The translations under genes were made by a program, and so were the position numbers. Shown one piece after another: positions 1 to 9,842 of a stretch of DNA of 22,499 bases; position 1 is the first letter of the stretch, and each line of letters begins with the position of its first letter. Source of the DNA: Plakobranchus ocellatus (Eukaryota > Mollusca > Gastropoda > Plakobranchidae); assembly GCA_019648995.1 (NCBI GenBank), contig BLXT01003724.1:2422836-2445334 (forward strand). Direction: 5' to 3'. A model generated the notes under the pieces. It was not told the origin of the DNA, did no database searches, and worked only from the letters and a program-made list of their open reading frames with translations.

Positions 1-91
1 CAAAACGGGTCGGGGCTCATGGACTATATTGTTTTAAAGTAATTTTCTACCAGTCTGGCTGTAATTTCTTTTTAAAACCTATTGTAATACT

Positions 92-259
92 TTAATAGTA
101 ACGTACAGCCTCGCTGGTCGAAGGTTTTTCCTTGATCTGTGGTACCCCCGCACTGACATCAAGCCACTTTACAGCATCTGTGACAAGTTTATGTGACATG
201 ATACGCAACTTGACGCGATCTCTTCCTCTTTTTTCCAGGAGGCGGTAGAAAGGGAGGTT
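92..259 (-). CDS. candidate terminal coding exon, unrecognised protein
   Basis: On the minus strand, a good 3' splice site (TTTATTGCTTTTCAG just upstream, AG at 261-260) opens in phase 0 into 55 codons ending at a TAA (94-92). The peptide begins NLPFYRLLEKRGRDR and ends SEAVRYY. Its mix of charged and hydrophobic residues looks more like coding sequence than the surrounding AT-rich frames do. The open frame continues upstream through the acceptor to position 298, so without splicing it would be a 68-residue ORF. I do not recognise the family and see no domain motif. No AATAAA is visible before the window edge, so the 3' UTR would run off the left end. It could instead be a chance frame or TE-derived. 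Confidence 0.35.
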   Translation of the reverse strand, partial: NLPFYRLLEKRGRDRVKLRIMSHKLVTDAVKWLDVSAGVPQIKEKPSTSEAVRYY

Positions 260-624
260 CTGAAAAGCAATAAACTTTGTGTTCCAGGTTAGACCCAAGT
301 ATCACTCAGATCTTTATTCAACGCTTACAAATACGTGGATCATGCGCTTCGTCCAGATCTATCTTGTTGCTGAAATTATAATTTGATGCAATCAGTTAAT
401 GATTGTCTAATCAGTAAAATAAACTTCCAAAAAATTTCATGGTTGGATCTCTTGCTCCATCTGAATCAATAGCGCGCTCCGCTGACAATACATTATCTAA
501 AGTATTTGCCACATCGAGAACAAAGGATATTTGAACAAGCATACTGATCATTATGAAAGTATGGTTCTTTTGGTTAGACTCTCGTCAATACAATTCAATT
601 GGTCCGTAAGAATGGTTTTATTGG
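260..624. other. non-coding, nothing recognised
   Basis: AT-rich sequence without a convincing exon, repeat or RNA gene on either strand. Its right end may contain more decayed LINE sequence that I cannot read. Confidence 0.4.
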
Positions 625-973
625 ATAGTTTTTCTTTAAAGAATGATGAGGATATCAATTATCATGGACAGAAAAAAGTCCGATGAACTGGTACTGAAAC
701 AGGCTAATCTTGAGGATCTCTAATCTCAACCATAACACAGAGGCAACTACAGTTTTAGGTCATTTTTGCTGACAAAATGGTTTAGAATACTCAGCAATCA
801 CTGGAAAGCTTGAAGGCAAACGCAGTAGAGGTAGACAGACAATAACTTTTATTGAAAGTCTTAGCTCATGGGCAACAGGTAAGGGTAGAGACAACAGCTT
901 CATGAGATTAACTGAGAATAAGTTTGAATGGAGAAACATGATCGCCAATATCTGTCCCAGACAAGTCACCTAA
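625..973 (+). pseudogene. LINE reverse-transcriptase ORF, decayed C-terminal end
   Basis: Three reading frames together give the C-terminal tail of a non-LTR retrotransposon endonuclease/reverse transcriptase. The first part reads KKSDELVLKQANLEDL (676-720). A second frame gives LISTITQRQLQF (720-755). A third frame runs GKLEGKRSRGRQ to WRNMIANICPR and a TAA at 971-973. The GKLEGKRSRGRQ / FEWRNMIAN pair is the characteristic end of ORF2 in a LINE group common in invertebrates. At least two frameshifts and a stop at 770-772 break the frame, so it is a dead copy, probably 5'-truncated. No A-rich tail follows; instead the next 80 bases are T-rich. Family membership rests on recognising the tail motif, not on a database match. 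Confidence 0.8.
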
Positions 974-2376
974 AGAAGAGATTGTTTAAAGTCTGATTAT
1001 ACGTTTGTTTTTGGCTTTTTTTTTTTGTATTTTGTTTTTGTTTTTTTTTTTTCAGTATCGGTACCACACTCACCATCTAAAGTTACGGTATGTGTATGAA
1101 AGAGAAACGTAAGTTAGGATGAAATTAAAATAATGTATTGTACTTTACCTAGATTTCACTTGTTTTGTTCTACTTTAAATTATTTGATAAAAGTAGATTT
1201 ACGTTTCGTGTACTAAGGTTCAAGTTATCCAAAATTATTTATATTTTAGTAAAAATATACTTTAATAGATGTTTTACGACCAGAAAAACTAAGGAACTAT
1301 TCCCTTGCACATGTTTTATTGTTTTTCAGTTGATGTTACGGTGCGGGCATCTTCTTAAGTTTTGGATATTTTTTGGGCGAATTGTAGATTTAGGCGGATT
1401 TACAACTAGAAAACAATTATTTCTTCATAATTTGGACTCATTCTTCAGATTACATCGATCATAAAATGATTTCGGCGCATAAGGAAAGGAGATAGGCCTA
1501 TCTGAATTCTTAACCGCTCCATTTAGAGCTTCACGGCGATCTCTCCTTTTATGATCTACATTTTTATTAGCTGAACAAAGGGATTGCACATTTGACGCTG
1601 AAAAAGAACGATCAATTTCTAGTTTGAGATTCAACTTAGCCTTTCACTTAAAGTTGGACCCAGCTGCACCCGCAATGTACGCGTCACATGCAAATTTTTA
1701 CGTCGATCCATTGTTCATAACTATAGTACAAAAAAAAAATTGTTCGGCAATTTACTTGGCCCCGTCCCACTTCCCACCGTCAGATCATCCAATTATTGGC
1801 CAATTCTGCTCTCAGATAGATCAAACCATTTGGAGTCTGAATATTGGTGTGATTTTTCTAATCCAGGAACTGGTAAGTTTGCTTGGGCTAACAGAATTTT
1901 CGTTCCTGACAGTGATTTGTACAAGTAAATAAAAGGTCTTGGTTTTAAGTCAGAGCAGTATTATCAGATAGATGAATCAATGACCCGCAATAATATGGAC
2001 CAAGATTTAGTCTGAACATAAACATTAGACACACATCTAGAACTAGATGATAGATTTTCATCTAAATCTAATTTGAAAAGTGAAGTCTCAATCTTTCGCG
2101 ATGAAAGTCTAAACTTTGATTAATTAAGAAAAGGGCCTAAGCTAGATAGATAAGAGCTAGATAGGTTTATCTGGCTACTATTATGCTTTTCCTAGTCAAT
2201 TATCATTCAATCAGTCAAAGCTGTGTGACTTTCTTTAAATTCTATTATTGAACAAGGAAAATCTTTCCGATTAAGGGCATACACTATTGTTTATAATATT
2301 ATTTTATTACTGTCGAAACGAAGGCAATTTTAGTCGAATGAGCGAAATTTTATAATTGACATGTATGACAAAATAA
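974..2376. other. non-coding AT-rich stretch
   Basis: No supported gene. 1014-1052 is almost pure T and ends TTTCAG (1050s), which resembles a 3' splice site but no coding exon follows. A weak inverted pair around 1457-1490 and 1530-1560 (GATCATAAAA / TTTTATGATC) is visible. Short frames at 1165-1464 and 1624-1932 lack protein-like composition. 2030-2170 is rich in CTAGA/TAGAT words. Confidence 0.4.
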
Positions 2377-2397
2377 NNNCCCCCCCCCCCCCCCCCC
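2377..2397. other. NNN assembly ambiguity and poly-C run
   Basis: Three N bases at 2377-2379 are followed directly by 18 C residues (2380-2397), then TACCCCCGCCC. The Ns next to a homopolymer most likely mark an unresolved repeat length, so true distances across this point may differ. Confidence 0.9.
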
Positions 2398-3089
2398 TAC
2401 CCCCGCCCTCTCCTTCTTTTTTCTGTCTGGCTGTTTATCTATCTGTCGATCAATTCCTCCTCGCATAAAAAGTATTCTTCTGGAACACTTAAACATCCTG
2501 AAAATAAACAAGCATATAAAGGTCAAGGATTACTCCTGCCTAGAGGTCAATAGTGTTAGGCTAAAACTCCCTAATGAGACAGCATCGATTTCACTCGAAC
2601 TTAGGCTGAGCCAGTGTTGATTTGTCTTGATGGCGAAACGAGTCTAGCCATCTTTGGTTATACTGTGATATGACAAATTGAAGATCAGTCTAGCATCTAA
2701 AGATCTTTGTGTCCGTTTTCGGAAGTCTTGCCTTGACCAAGTTATATCAGGTGATGATGCAGGAGCGTTTGGTGGGAAAATAGAGATTAATAATTTTAAT
2801 TAGCAACTTAGAATTTTTACAAATGCAGGCAATTTTAAAGTCTCGGTGGAAGCCCTCAAGGAAGCAGCAAAAGGAATCAAGATAATCGGTTTTAAATATA
2901 TAAAATATTGGTACCAATAATGGCCAGTAGGCCTACTTACTAGGATACTTGTGGCGGCTTAGAAGCTAGATAATAGATAAAGGGGATAATGAGATTACGT
3001 CTATATTAATACTGAACTCTGTTTGCGCCTATTTCCTTTCGATTCATTCCAAACACATGACGTCGACAACATTATTATACGACTATTTT

Positions 3090-3090
<1 letters not shown>
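2398..3090. other. non-coding, nothing recognised
   Basis: Mixed AT-rich sequence. I find no exon-like frame, TE motif or tRNA-like box. It contains several AGGCCTA-type words, seen throughout the window. Confidence 0.35.

Positions 3091-3152
<62 letters not shown>
3091..3152. repeat. (CT)n microsatellite
   Basis: An uninterrupted CT dinucleotide run of about 31 units, ending CACTCTATACC. Both strands show artefactual open frames here (Leu-Ser on plus, Arg-Glu on minus). They are products of the repeat, not genes. Confidence 0.95.
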
Positions 3153-3156
<4 letters not shown>

Positions 3157-3406
3157 ATACCGGGTAGAGGGGGTGGGGGTATCTTTTTTATGCAACCTAG
3201 CTTTCGGTTTTTTTACCGTAGTCCAAACATCACGTCTGTGATGTCCGGGTAAAGATGCCAACAAAAATACTTATCACTTCAAAAGAGCAGTTCTTGTGGT
3301 TGAATTCTCATAAATATTAAAATAGACAATGCAAGACAATATAAGAGACAATCGATAAAATGTTATATAAGTATTGCTCTCCCTTTACACCATAGACATT
3401 AGTATA

Positions 3407-3868
3407 TGAGGGTTTGCCAAAATATGGATTGTCAGGACTGATATATTTGAAAGATTTTCTACTAGCCATATTTGAAAAAATCAAATTCATCATTGCAAAA
3501 ATCTTGAGGTTTTGAGTATAAAGTCATCAGGAGTAATGCTTTATGTTTAAAAAAATCAGTTTTGAATGCGACCTTGCTGTGGAAACTAAATCAATAGCTT
3601 TTGAACATGACTATGATGACAGCATCACTAAAAAAGTAGTCACCCTTCATCATTTTAAGCTCATTCATTAAAAATGAAAGAAACACAAACAAATCCGTTT
3701 TACGTGGATCTACTCCTAACATCTAACTTTACATGAATTATACCTTACTAGTACACAACTGCCCTCTTCCATTTTGTAATTAATTACGTGTTCTTTTTTT
3801 TTAACACAGCAAACAAAAAGTGACACAACTTTGGGCTCCATCTTTTTGCAATTGCTCATATTGAACCC
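3407..3868 (-). repeat. dispersed ~450-bp repeat, copy A (inverted)
   Basis: Read on the minus strand, this segment aligns along its whole length with 14055-14500 on the plus strand. It starts GAGCAATTGCAAAAAGATGG (versus GAGCAATTGCCAAAAGGTGG) and ends TTTTGGCAAACCCTC in both copies. Internal blocks such as GTGACTACTTTTTTAGTG versus GTGACCACTTTTTTGGTG keep their order. By eye the copies are roughly 70-75% alike. Weaker similarity may continue to about 4000. No coding capacity is visible, so it is probably a non-autonomous element or a fragment of a larger family. Confidence 0.75.
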
Positions 3869-4912
3869 AAAAATTTGTCAAACTAAATTTTCAAATATAG
3901 TGGGCTTTTCTGAGGATAAGCTGTAATAATGGTTAATAAAACTTTGCTAAAAATAATCTTTGTGTTTTTGCCAACTTTTAATTTTAAACTATGACACTGG
4001 TGAAAATGAAGCCTCACTATTTATATCTGGTCTCAGAGGATATCTTTCGGTGAATCCAATATATTTTTTTAAATATAATTATTAAATCCTGCTGGAAAAG
4101 TTATAAGAAGTTGTATTGCTTGTCGTTATATCTCACGATTAAGGAACGCCAAGAGAGCACATGACTCCGCACCCTCCTTGCCTTTCGCTTTTGTGTGAAG
4201 TTAATTTGATGGGCATCAGTGGCAAGTCTTTTTGATCTATAGGTCCAATGCTAGTCAGATGTCAGTGAGCTCCGAAATGCAGCACCGCCATACTGGGAGT
4301 CTCGCAGCATAGTGAGATTACGGGATTCGCTGCTTTCTAGTGTAGATTGTGCCTGAAAGTATCATGGATTGGGGATCCGTTCTAAACAAACACCTTCCTA
4401 CTCTTATGTATAATCATCGGGTGTAATCTTAGTAAACCATAAAAAATAAAGCGTGGCAAATCATAACCTAGAAAATGTAGGGCTATTTAATTCTGAAAAG
4501 AGTTTAAATTCTTAACAGCATGATAATGCAACCTTTGGTTGTTTGTTTTTTAACGACTGCCACTTCCGGTCCTTGTCTAGTCACGACTGTTTGATTGTCT
4601 CAACGCACAAAACAATGATGACCCGTAGTCAAAGCTGATCAGGCTGAGGGATTTTTATGTAGTTGAAGAGTCAGAAACTTTCATCAGGCATGCGACAGTA
4701 GATCAACACGAGGCGAACCACATGAAGCCGAATTGTTCCAAGAACATTTAAATTAAAAAAATCTGACGCAACCAAAAAAATATAGTTCAAATTCTGCGCC
4801 TAGATTTCTATGTTGTGATAATTCATTCATTAAAAAAAAAATTAATCTTTTTGTAATTAGTAAGCAGGCACACAGAGAATCTAAAATGTTTCGTATATAT
4901 TTTCATATCCAG
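3869..4912. other. non-coding stretch upstream of the 4913 exon
   Basis: Mostly AT-rich. 4130-4350 and 4560-4740 have more balanced composition and could hold old exons or repeats, but I could not place them. If 4913-5195 is a terminal exon, this would be its preceding intron. Confidence 0.3.
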
Positions 4913-5195
4913 AGGTTTCCCCTTCAATCACATAACTATGAGTGAGAACACTGAGCAAGGAGTGTGCCCCAACAAGACTTGCATTCTGCAAGAGCCGATG
5001 TCAACGGCAGGCATGAAAGTGGAACCATACGTCCGCCCGCCGTGTATGCTTTTTCAGACCGGTGAGGAAAAACGTAGGACGCGCACGCCCTCACCAGACC
5101 CGGAAATTCCTATCAAACGGCCCGCCCCGCCTCCAATTCTTCCGCCCTGTACTACCAAGGCCAAAGAAAACCCATGCACAGGGAGACTGGGCTAA
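4913..5195 (+). CDS. candidate proline-rich terminal exon or 85-aa small protein
   Basis: From the ATG at 4938 an 85-codon frame runs to TAA (5193-5195). It encodes Cys-containing N-terminal sequence, then a basic/proline-rich tail with TRTPSPDPEIPIKRPAPPP. GC content rises sharply over the second half compared with flanking DNA, as expected for coding sequence. The frame is open upstream to 4857, and a plausible 3' splice site (ATATATTTTCATATCCAG, AG at 4911-4912) precedes it, so this may be the last exon of a larger gene rather than a complete small gene. AATAAA lies at 5481-5486. I recognise no family. The TPSP-type motif is only a generic proline-directed kinase site pattern. Confidence 0.45.
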
Positions 5196-5480
5196 TCTAG
5201 CATTTCACTTTTTGCATTAGCACATTTTTATTCTCAGGAGTAACCTTCAGTGAATTTTCAAAACTTCTTGTGCATAGTAAACGCTAAAGCCCCAAATCTT
5301 CATGACACTGGCAGCTGATAGGCCTAAAAATTTTTTTTTCTTGACATAATAGCTCCGGATAACTTAATAGAAGAAAGCCTATTCAATGTAGGCCCAAATT
5401 GTAGAGACGTTTTTGCTTGCACCGACTGTGAGCTTGAAATAATTTTTCACAGGCTAAAGTTCTATGTAGCTTGGTTGACA

Positions 5481-5486
5481 AATAAA
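5481..5486 (+). other. possible poly(A) signal for the 4913-5195 exon
   Basis: AATAAA about 285 bases after the stop codon, at a normal 3' UTR distance. In AT-rich DNA this hexamer is common, so the assignment is weak. Confidence 0.3.
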
Positions 5487-6855
5487 TGGTTTGTAAATTA
5501 TCTTAACTGGTCAGTTGATATTCATCTGTAGTTAGCAACGTTTAAATATTAGAACCCTACGTCTTTATTTTCTTCTATTCAACTCAAATGTGAAAACAAT
5601 TGGATAGTTTCATAGACACGCCCCTTCCAAGTTGGCCGTTGCATCTTCAGACAAACCAACAATGTGACTTGTGTCCGCCTTAAAAATAGGCTTACAATAA
5701 TTGGTTTAATCATTTTCCAGTTCAGAAAACTACTTTGAGACCAATCCTCAATCTCTAACCTTCTTACTTAATTTTTATTAAAGTGCTGGGTGATTGGGTG
5801 AGTATGCTGTGCCTGTATGCAATTTTGTTGGGAGAAAATCCCACCGCAGCAGCCGGCAGATTGCAAGTAAATTCATACATTGGCAGCGAACACAGTCTTC
5901 ATTTTTGTTGTTTTTGTTGCTCCCAATAATACTCCACTACTTTCGTATAGATCTACTTTAAGAATATAGCATAAAATAGCAGGTCTAAGTTTTTGTCTTA
6001 CGGTGTGTGGTAGGCTTACCGACTAAATAATAATGCTCAATAATTTCCCCTGAAATATGTATATATTTTTCAAAATCTTTTCTCTACTGTATCCTCTTCT
6101 TCTAAGTCTCAAAGTCATCCATGTCGCCACGCAATTTCTCTCACAGCCATCCACGTTCATGAGCTATTTGCTCTCTTTTCGAAATCATCCCCGCTGATAC
6201 AAAATATCTAGTGAGCTCATCCAAGTAAACTTGCTAATAACTCATGCTTTTACTTACAATGCTCTGCCCCCACCACTCGAAATCTAAGCCAGGCAATACA
6301 TTTTACAGCCTGCCAGTCAAGCCACCCTGCTTCATATCTTACCGGTACCATTTTCTGTACGCTCCACTGCATGTCATTATGTTCTAAACATTGCTTTAAT
6401 AAACGTGAGCTGATCACACACTGAGCCCTGTTATAAGAGGGGTTTTTTTTTCTTTGTATTGTTTTATTGAGTGGCCCCAGTAATTTGAAGCTTATTTGAA
6501 TTACTCATTCGTATTTTACTTGTTTTACTTGTTTTTATTTAAAAGTGTCTCATTGTTTGCTTTATTTTTCATGCGTGGGTGCTTCACAGAACAACTGCCC
6601 AATTGTGCACTTTGTTTTCAAATAACTGAGTTTTCACAAAAAGAATTTCAATATTTGTATTGATAAGTGCAAGATACAATTTTAATATTTTGATAGTTTG
6701 AATTTGTGCTGATTACACCCGTTTGTTAAGATTATGGTTTTGACAGTTGCTTTGTTTTCTCAATCATGTCAATGGGAATATTTTTGTTGTTCAAAGTATA
6801 TTAGTTCTCATTATTTTTCTTTAAACGTCTTTCAGTATTACATTTACAAACTGTC
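5487..6855. other. non-coding AT-rich stretch
   Basis: No convincing coding or RNA feature. 5800-5870 is locally GC-richer. Several T-runs and AATAAA words occur. The frame beginning at 6734 runs through the tRNA-like segment and is not protein-like. Confidence 0.35.
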
Positions 6856-6900
6856 TGGCAAGGCGGTGGGTGCCAACGAGGGTGCGGTTTCGAATCCTAC
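6856..6900 (+). repeat. tRNA-like SINE scrap with RNA polymerase III boxes
   Basis: TGGCAAGGCGG (6856-6866) resembles a tRNA A box, and GGTTTCGAATCC (6886-6897) is close to the B-box consensus GGTTCGANTCC. The two are only about 19 bases apart, too close for an intact tRNA, so this is most likely a deleted tRNA-derived SINE head. It is on the plus strand, opposite to the SINEs at 8001 and 9158. Confidence 0.5.
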
Positions 6901-7423
6901 TCGGACATGTCGTCATTTTATTTCGTCTTCTGTTTTGTCTTGTCTGTTGCTAGGTTTAAGTGCGTGAACGTCTTCTTCATCTCTTATAATCAGTTTATCG
7001 AAATACATTATTTTCGTCCTTTGAAAAGACAACTTCCATTTTTAAAATTAAATTTATGTGAACGTAAAAAATAAGTGAAAAGAATAGTTCGTTTGCATGA
7101 TTTACATAATTCCAGCGTGAGTAGGAGGTCTCAGTGGAGCCAGAAATGTCCAAGGAAATTGATCGGTACCGGAGAAATCATTATAAATGGGGTTGACTGA
7201 ACACAGTTACGGCATTTACACTACCAATATATACATATTTTTTAAATCAGCGAAAATAGATATATCAAAGTTATGCTTTCACATTGCAGGCCACGGTGAC
7301 ATGATAAACTCCATACTTGAATAAATTCTCGTACCTGTCCAGCCTCACGGAGTTTTTTTTTTTTGCAAGAAAGCAAAATTTATAACCAAATATTTTTTTT
7401 TAAATTGCGGAAAATGTGCAAAA
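6901..7423. other. non-coding, nothing recognised
   Basis: AT-rich DNA between the tRNA-like scrap and the inverted repeat. No exon-like frame was found. Confidence 0.35.
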
Positions 7424-7840
7424 TATAGTCTATGGGCCACTGGACCCCCTCACCCCCCCCCCACCCGGAAATTTTTCGCCACCATGCTTTTCTGAAAGGG
7501 GAACCTTTGGAACCTCAAAAAAAAAAAAATTGCACAAAAATGTTGGCAATCTACAGTGTTATGGCCCTTGATTGTTAAAAAAGTTTTTTAAAAAATCCCA
7601 CTAAATTTTTGTGTTATTATTCCCTTAACAGCCAAAAAATGTGTATTTCTATATGAGATAAAGCTGGATACTGTAGGACAGATGAAAGTGGTGAAGGATT
7701 TTTTTTGTTTTGTTTTTTGATAATTGATTACAAGATGCAAAGAGGAAAAAAATAAATTTCCCTTTCAGAAAATCATGGTGGCGAAAAATCTCTAGGAGTG
7801 GGTGGTGGGAGGTTAACTCCCAGTAGTCTATAGACTAATA
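7424..7840. repeat. long imperfect inverted repeat (arms 7424-7506 and 7753-7840)
   Basis: The arms pair as reverse complements over about 80-90 bases. The core at 7471-7500 and 7760-7789 matches at 29 of 30 positions (TTTTTCGCCACCATG is shared). Outer parts match with small gaps, including AATATAGTCTATGGG versus AATATTAGTCTATAG. The ~245-base spacer is AT-rich and unrelated. This could be two copies of one repeat inserted head to head, or a foldback/MITE-like element. Confidence 0.75.
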
Positions 7841-8000
7841 TTATTTTTTTCTCCTAAGGAAAAAAATTGATTACAGGACCTACTTCCATTAGAATTGCAC
7901 GAGTTTTTTAAAAAAGATACTGCTACGGGAATTGATTTATTTTTTAAAAATCTAACAATGTGATTTTTTTTTTTAATCATGTGCAGTAAAAAGAAAGGTC

Positions 8001-8253
8001 AAGTGGATCCCACTCTTGGTCAAGAATTCGGTGAACCAGGAGTAAGGTCCTGATTTTCTTGGTATACGGCATTCTGAGGTAGTTATTGTTTCCTCGCCGC
8101 CTTAACTTTCATTGGGTTTTAAGAGACCTAGCCACCTATCTGGTGCTGGGTGACACAGAGGAGCAATGACAAATTGACTTGGCTCGGACTAGATTCGAAC
8201 CTCGGACTTGGTAGGCAACTGCCCTACACTATCAGATAAGCCACCGTTCCTCC
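8001..8253 (-). mobile_element. tRNA-derived SINE, copy 1
   Basis: On the minus strand it begins with a tRNA-like head: GGTGGCTTATCTGATAG (A-box region) and GAGGTTCGAATCTAG (B box, 8191-8201). A body of about 190 bases follows. The whole unit aligns, in the same orientation, with 9171-9427. Shared blocks include TCCTCGCCGCCTT, GTGCTGGGTG and ATTGACTTGGC (plus-strand reading). Identity is roughly 80% by eye. Such elements are transcribed by RNA polymerase III and mobilised by a partner LINE. I do not recognise the specific family. Confidence 0.85.
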
Positions 8254-9157
8254 TGTGTACAATATGGACAAAAAATAAAATTGTTCATTTTTCGCAAAAA
8301 AAAAGGAGAAAAAAATAAGAACTGTAGTTCGTGAAACTGTTTTTTCTAGCATCATCCCCTGAAGAGGTCGGGCCTAGGTAGTTTACGCGCGTATATAGCC
8401 TTGGCACGTCAAGGACGAGTACACATCCTCCACAGAAACCTAAAAATATCTCCTCCCAAGTAAGTGATGAGCCTTGCCTGCCGTTATTTAGATGAAATCC
8501 ACCTCATGCACATGTTATCAATATCAGTTCCTGGGATGGAACCCATCCATTGGGCGTTCTGGGCTTTCTATTCTTTCGGTGGGAGGTTTTTATCCAACCA
8601 AATAAGAAATACTCTGAATGTTTTATGAATCGTATAGAGTGCTTTTGTCTTGTGTGTGTGTGTGTGTGTAGATTTTTTTTTCTTTAATACAAAGAAGTCC
8701 CATCGAGAGAAATTTTAATTCATTTTTGTCAATTTTTTCGTTAATAGCCGACATTTTACAGACTTGCTAGTCCCTTTTTGAAAATAATTTTTAAAAAAAT
8801 GTTTTGAGAAGTAGTATGGCCATGTTATAAAATGAAACGAATATTAGACCCGCATGAAGATAAGGCCTGAGCTGCCATAATTTGGGTGAAATCCCCTTCA
8901 ATAATCAGTTCCTTTTTAGAAATCAGTCATTTGTCTCAGGTATCTAGATTGTTTCATGTAATTAGAAAGTCATGAAGAAAGAGAGAATAATGAGTCGATA
9001 GTGGATTTGTGGGTGGCTTTTTCTCTTGAATAAAAAAATTAAATGCAAATGGTTTGCAAATCGTTTATTTATAAAATACGTACCTTCAAATCCGTTTCAT
9101 TTTACCTTTAACGATCAAAGAAATCGTAAAGGTAGTCGGCCAAGTATAACTTAAATA
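8254..9157. other. inter-SINE non-coding DNA
   Basis: Nothing recognised apart from a (TG)n tract at 8651-8669. 8345-8590 is less AT-rich than its flanks and may be an unrecognised repeat. Confidence 0.35.
8651..8669. repeat. (TG)n microsatellite
   Basis: Nineteen bases of uninterrupted TG dinucleotides. Confidence 0.9.
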
Positions 9158-9427
9158 GTAAAGTAAAGTAAAGTGGGTCCCACGCTTAGTCCAAGCATCG
9201 GGGAACCAAGAGTAGGGTCCTAATTGGTTTTGGCATACAGCATTATGAGGTAGTTTGCCATTGCTTTCCTCGCCGCCTTTACTTTCGTCGGGGCTTAAGA
9301 GACTTAGCCACCCATTTAGTGCTGGGTGGACACAAGAGCAATGGAAAATTGACTTGGCCTGGACTGAGATTCGAACCTCGGACCTCCGACTTGGTAGCCA
9401 ACTGCCCTTCCAGATGAGCCACCGCTT
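9158..9427 (-). mobile_element. tRNA-derived SINE, copy 2, with (TTTAC)n tail
   Basis: Second copy of the element at 8001-8253. On the minus strand the tRNA-like head starts near 9427, with the B box GGTTCGAATCT at 9377-9367. The 3' end runs into a short pentanucleotide tail, (TTTAC)3, seen on plus as GTAAA repeats at 9158-9172. Such simple-repeat tails are typical of SINEs. It has a few extra bases beside the B box (CTCCGAC) compared with copy 1. The plus-strand open frame at 9255-9455 is a shadow of this element. Confidence 0.85.
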
Positions 9428-9586
9428 AATACCAAAATTGTTAGAAAAATATTAAGTCTTAAAAAGCTCGAGACCAATGTTAAAGTAAAGAAAATACTGC
9501 GGTTACTTTATTTTCTCTTGTAATATCATGTAATGGTTCGTACAGAAAGAACTTGGTGCATTTCGCGATTTAGGTTGCTAGCACTA

Positions 9587-9842
9587 TTAAAAACGATAAA
9601 ACAACGTGCATCCCTTCAGGCTCTGAATATCCATTAATCCATCATTCTCTGATAAGTGTTCTAAAAACGTCATCACATATTTTTGTAAAGTTGTGCATGA
9701 AAAGTAATTTGAAGTGATTTCTTCTTGATTCGGTGCCTTACATAAACAAAATGTAATGCTCTGATTGATAAGTAAAGTCATTATGCACTCATTTGTAACA
9801 GATCTATATCTATTACATTCAGAAGGCAACTCAAAATTAGTG
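9587..9842 (-). CDS. speculative minus-strand terminal exon
   Basis: On the minus strand, a frame of about 85 codons runs from a plausible 3' splice site (AATAGTATCTTTCAG, AG ending at 9843) to TAA (9589-9587). The peptide is fairly protein-like (NECIMTLLINQSITFC, then LEHLSENDGLMDIQSLKGC), unlike the repetitive shadows nearby. Without splicing, the frame opens at an ATG at 9883. A TTTATT (AATAAA on minus) lies near 9507, about 75 bases past the stop. I do not recognise a family. It could be chance in AT-rich DNA. Confidence 0.3.

Noticed and set aside
1014..1056. Poly-T tract ending CAG as a 3' splice site
   Set aside because: No coding exon follows, so it is more likely a homopolymer or an antisense poly(A) tail.
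3001..3264. Arg-Glu repeat ORF on minus and Leu-Ser ORF on plus
   Set aside because: Both are translations of the (CT)n microsatellite with no independent coding signal.
9255..9455. 66-residue plus-strand ORF
   Set aside because: It lies wholly within SINE copy 2 on the opposite strand and reads through its tRNA-like head.
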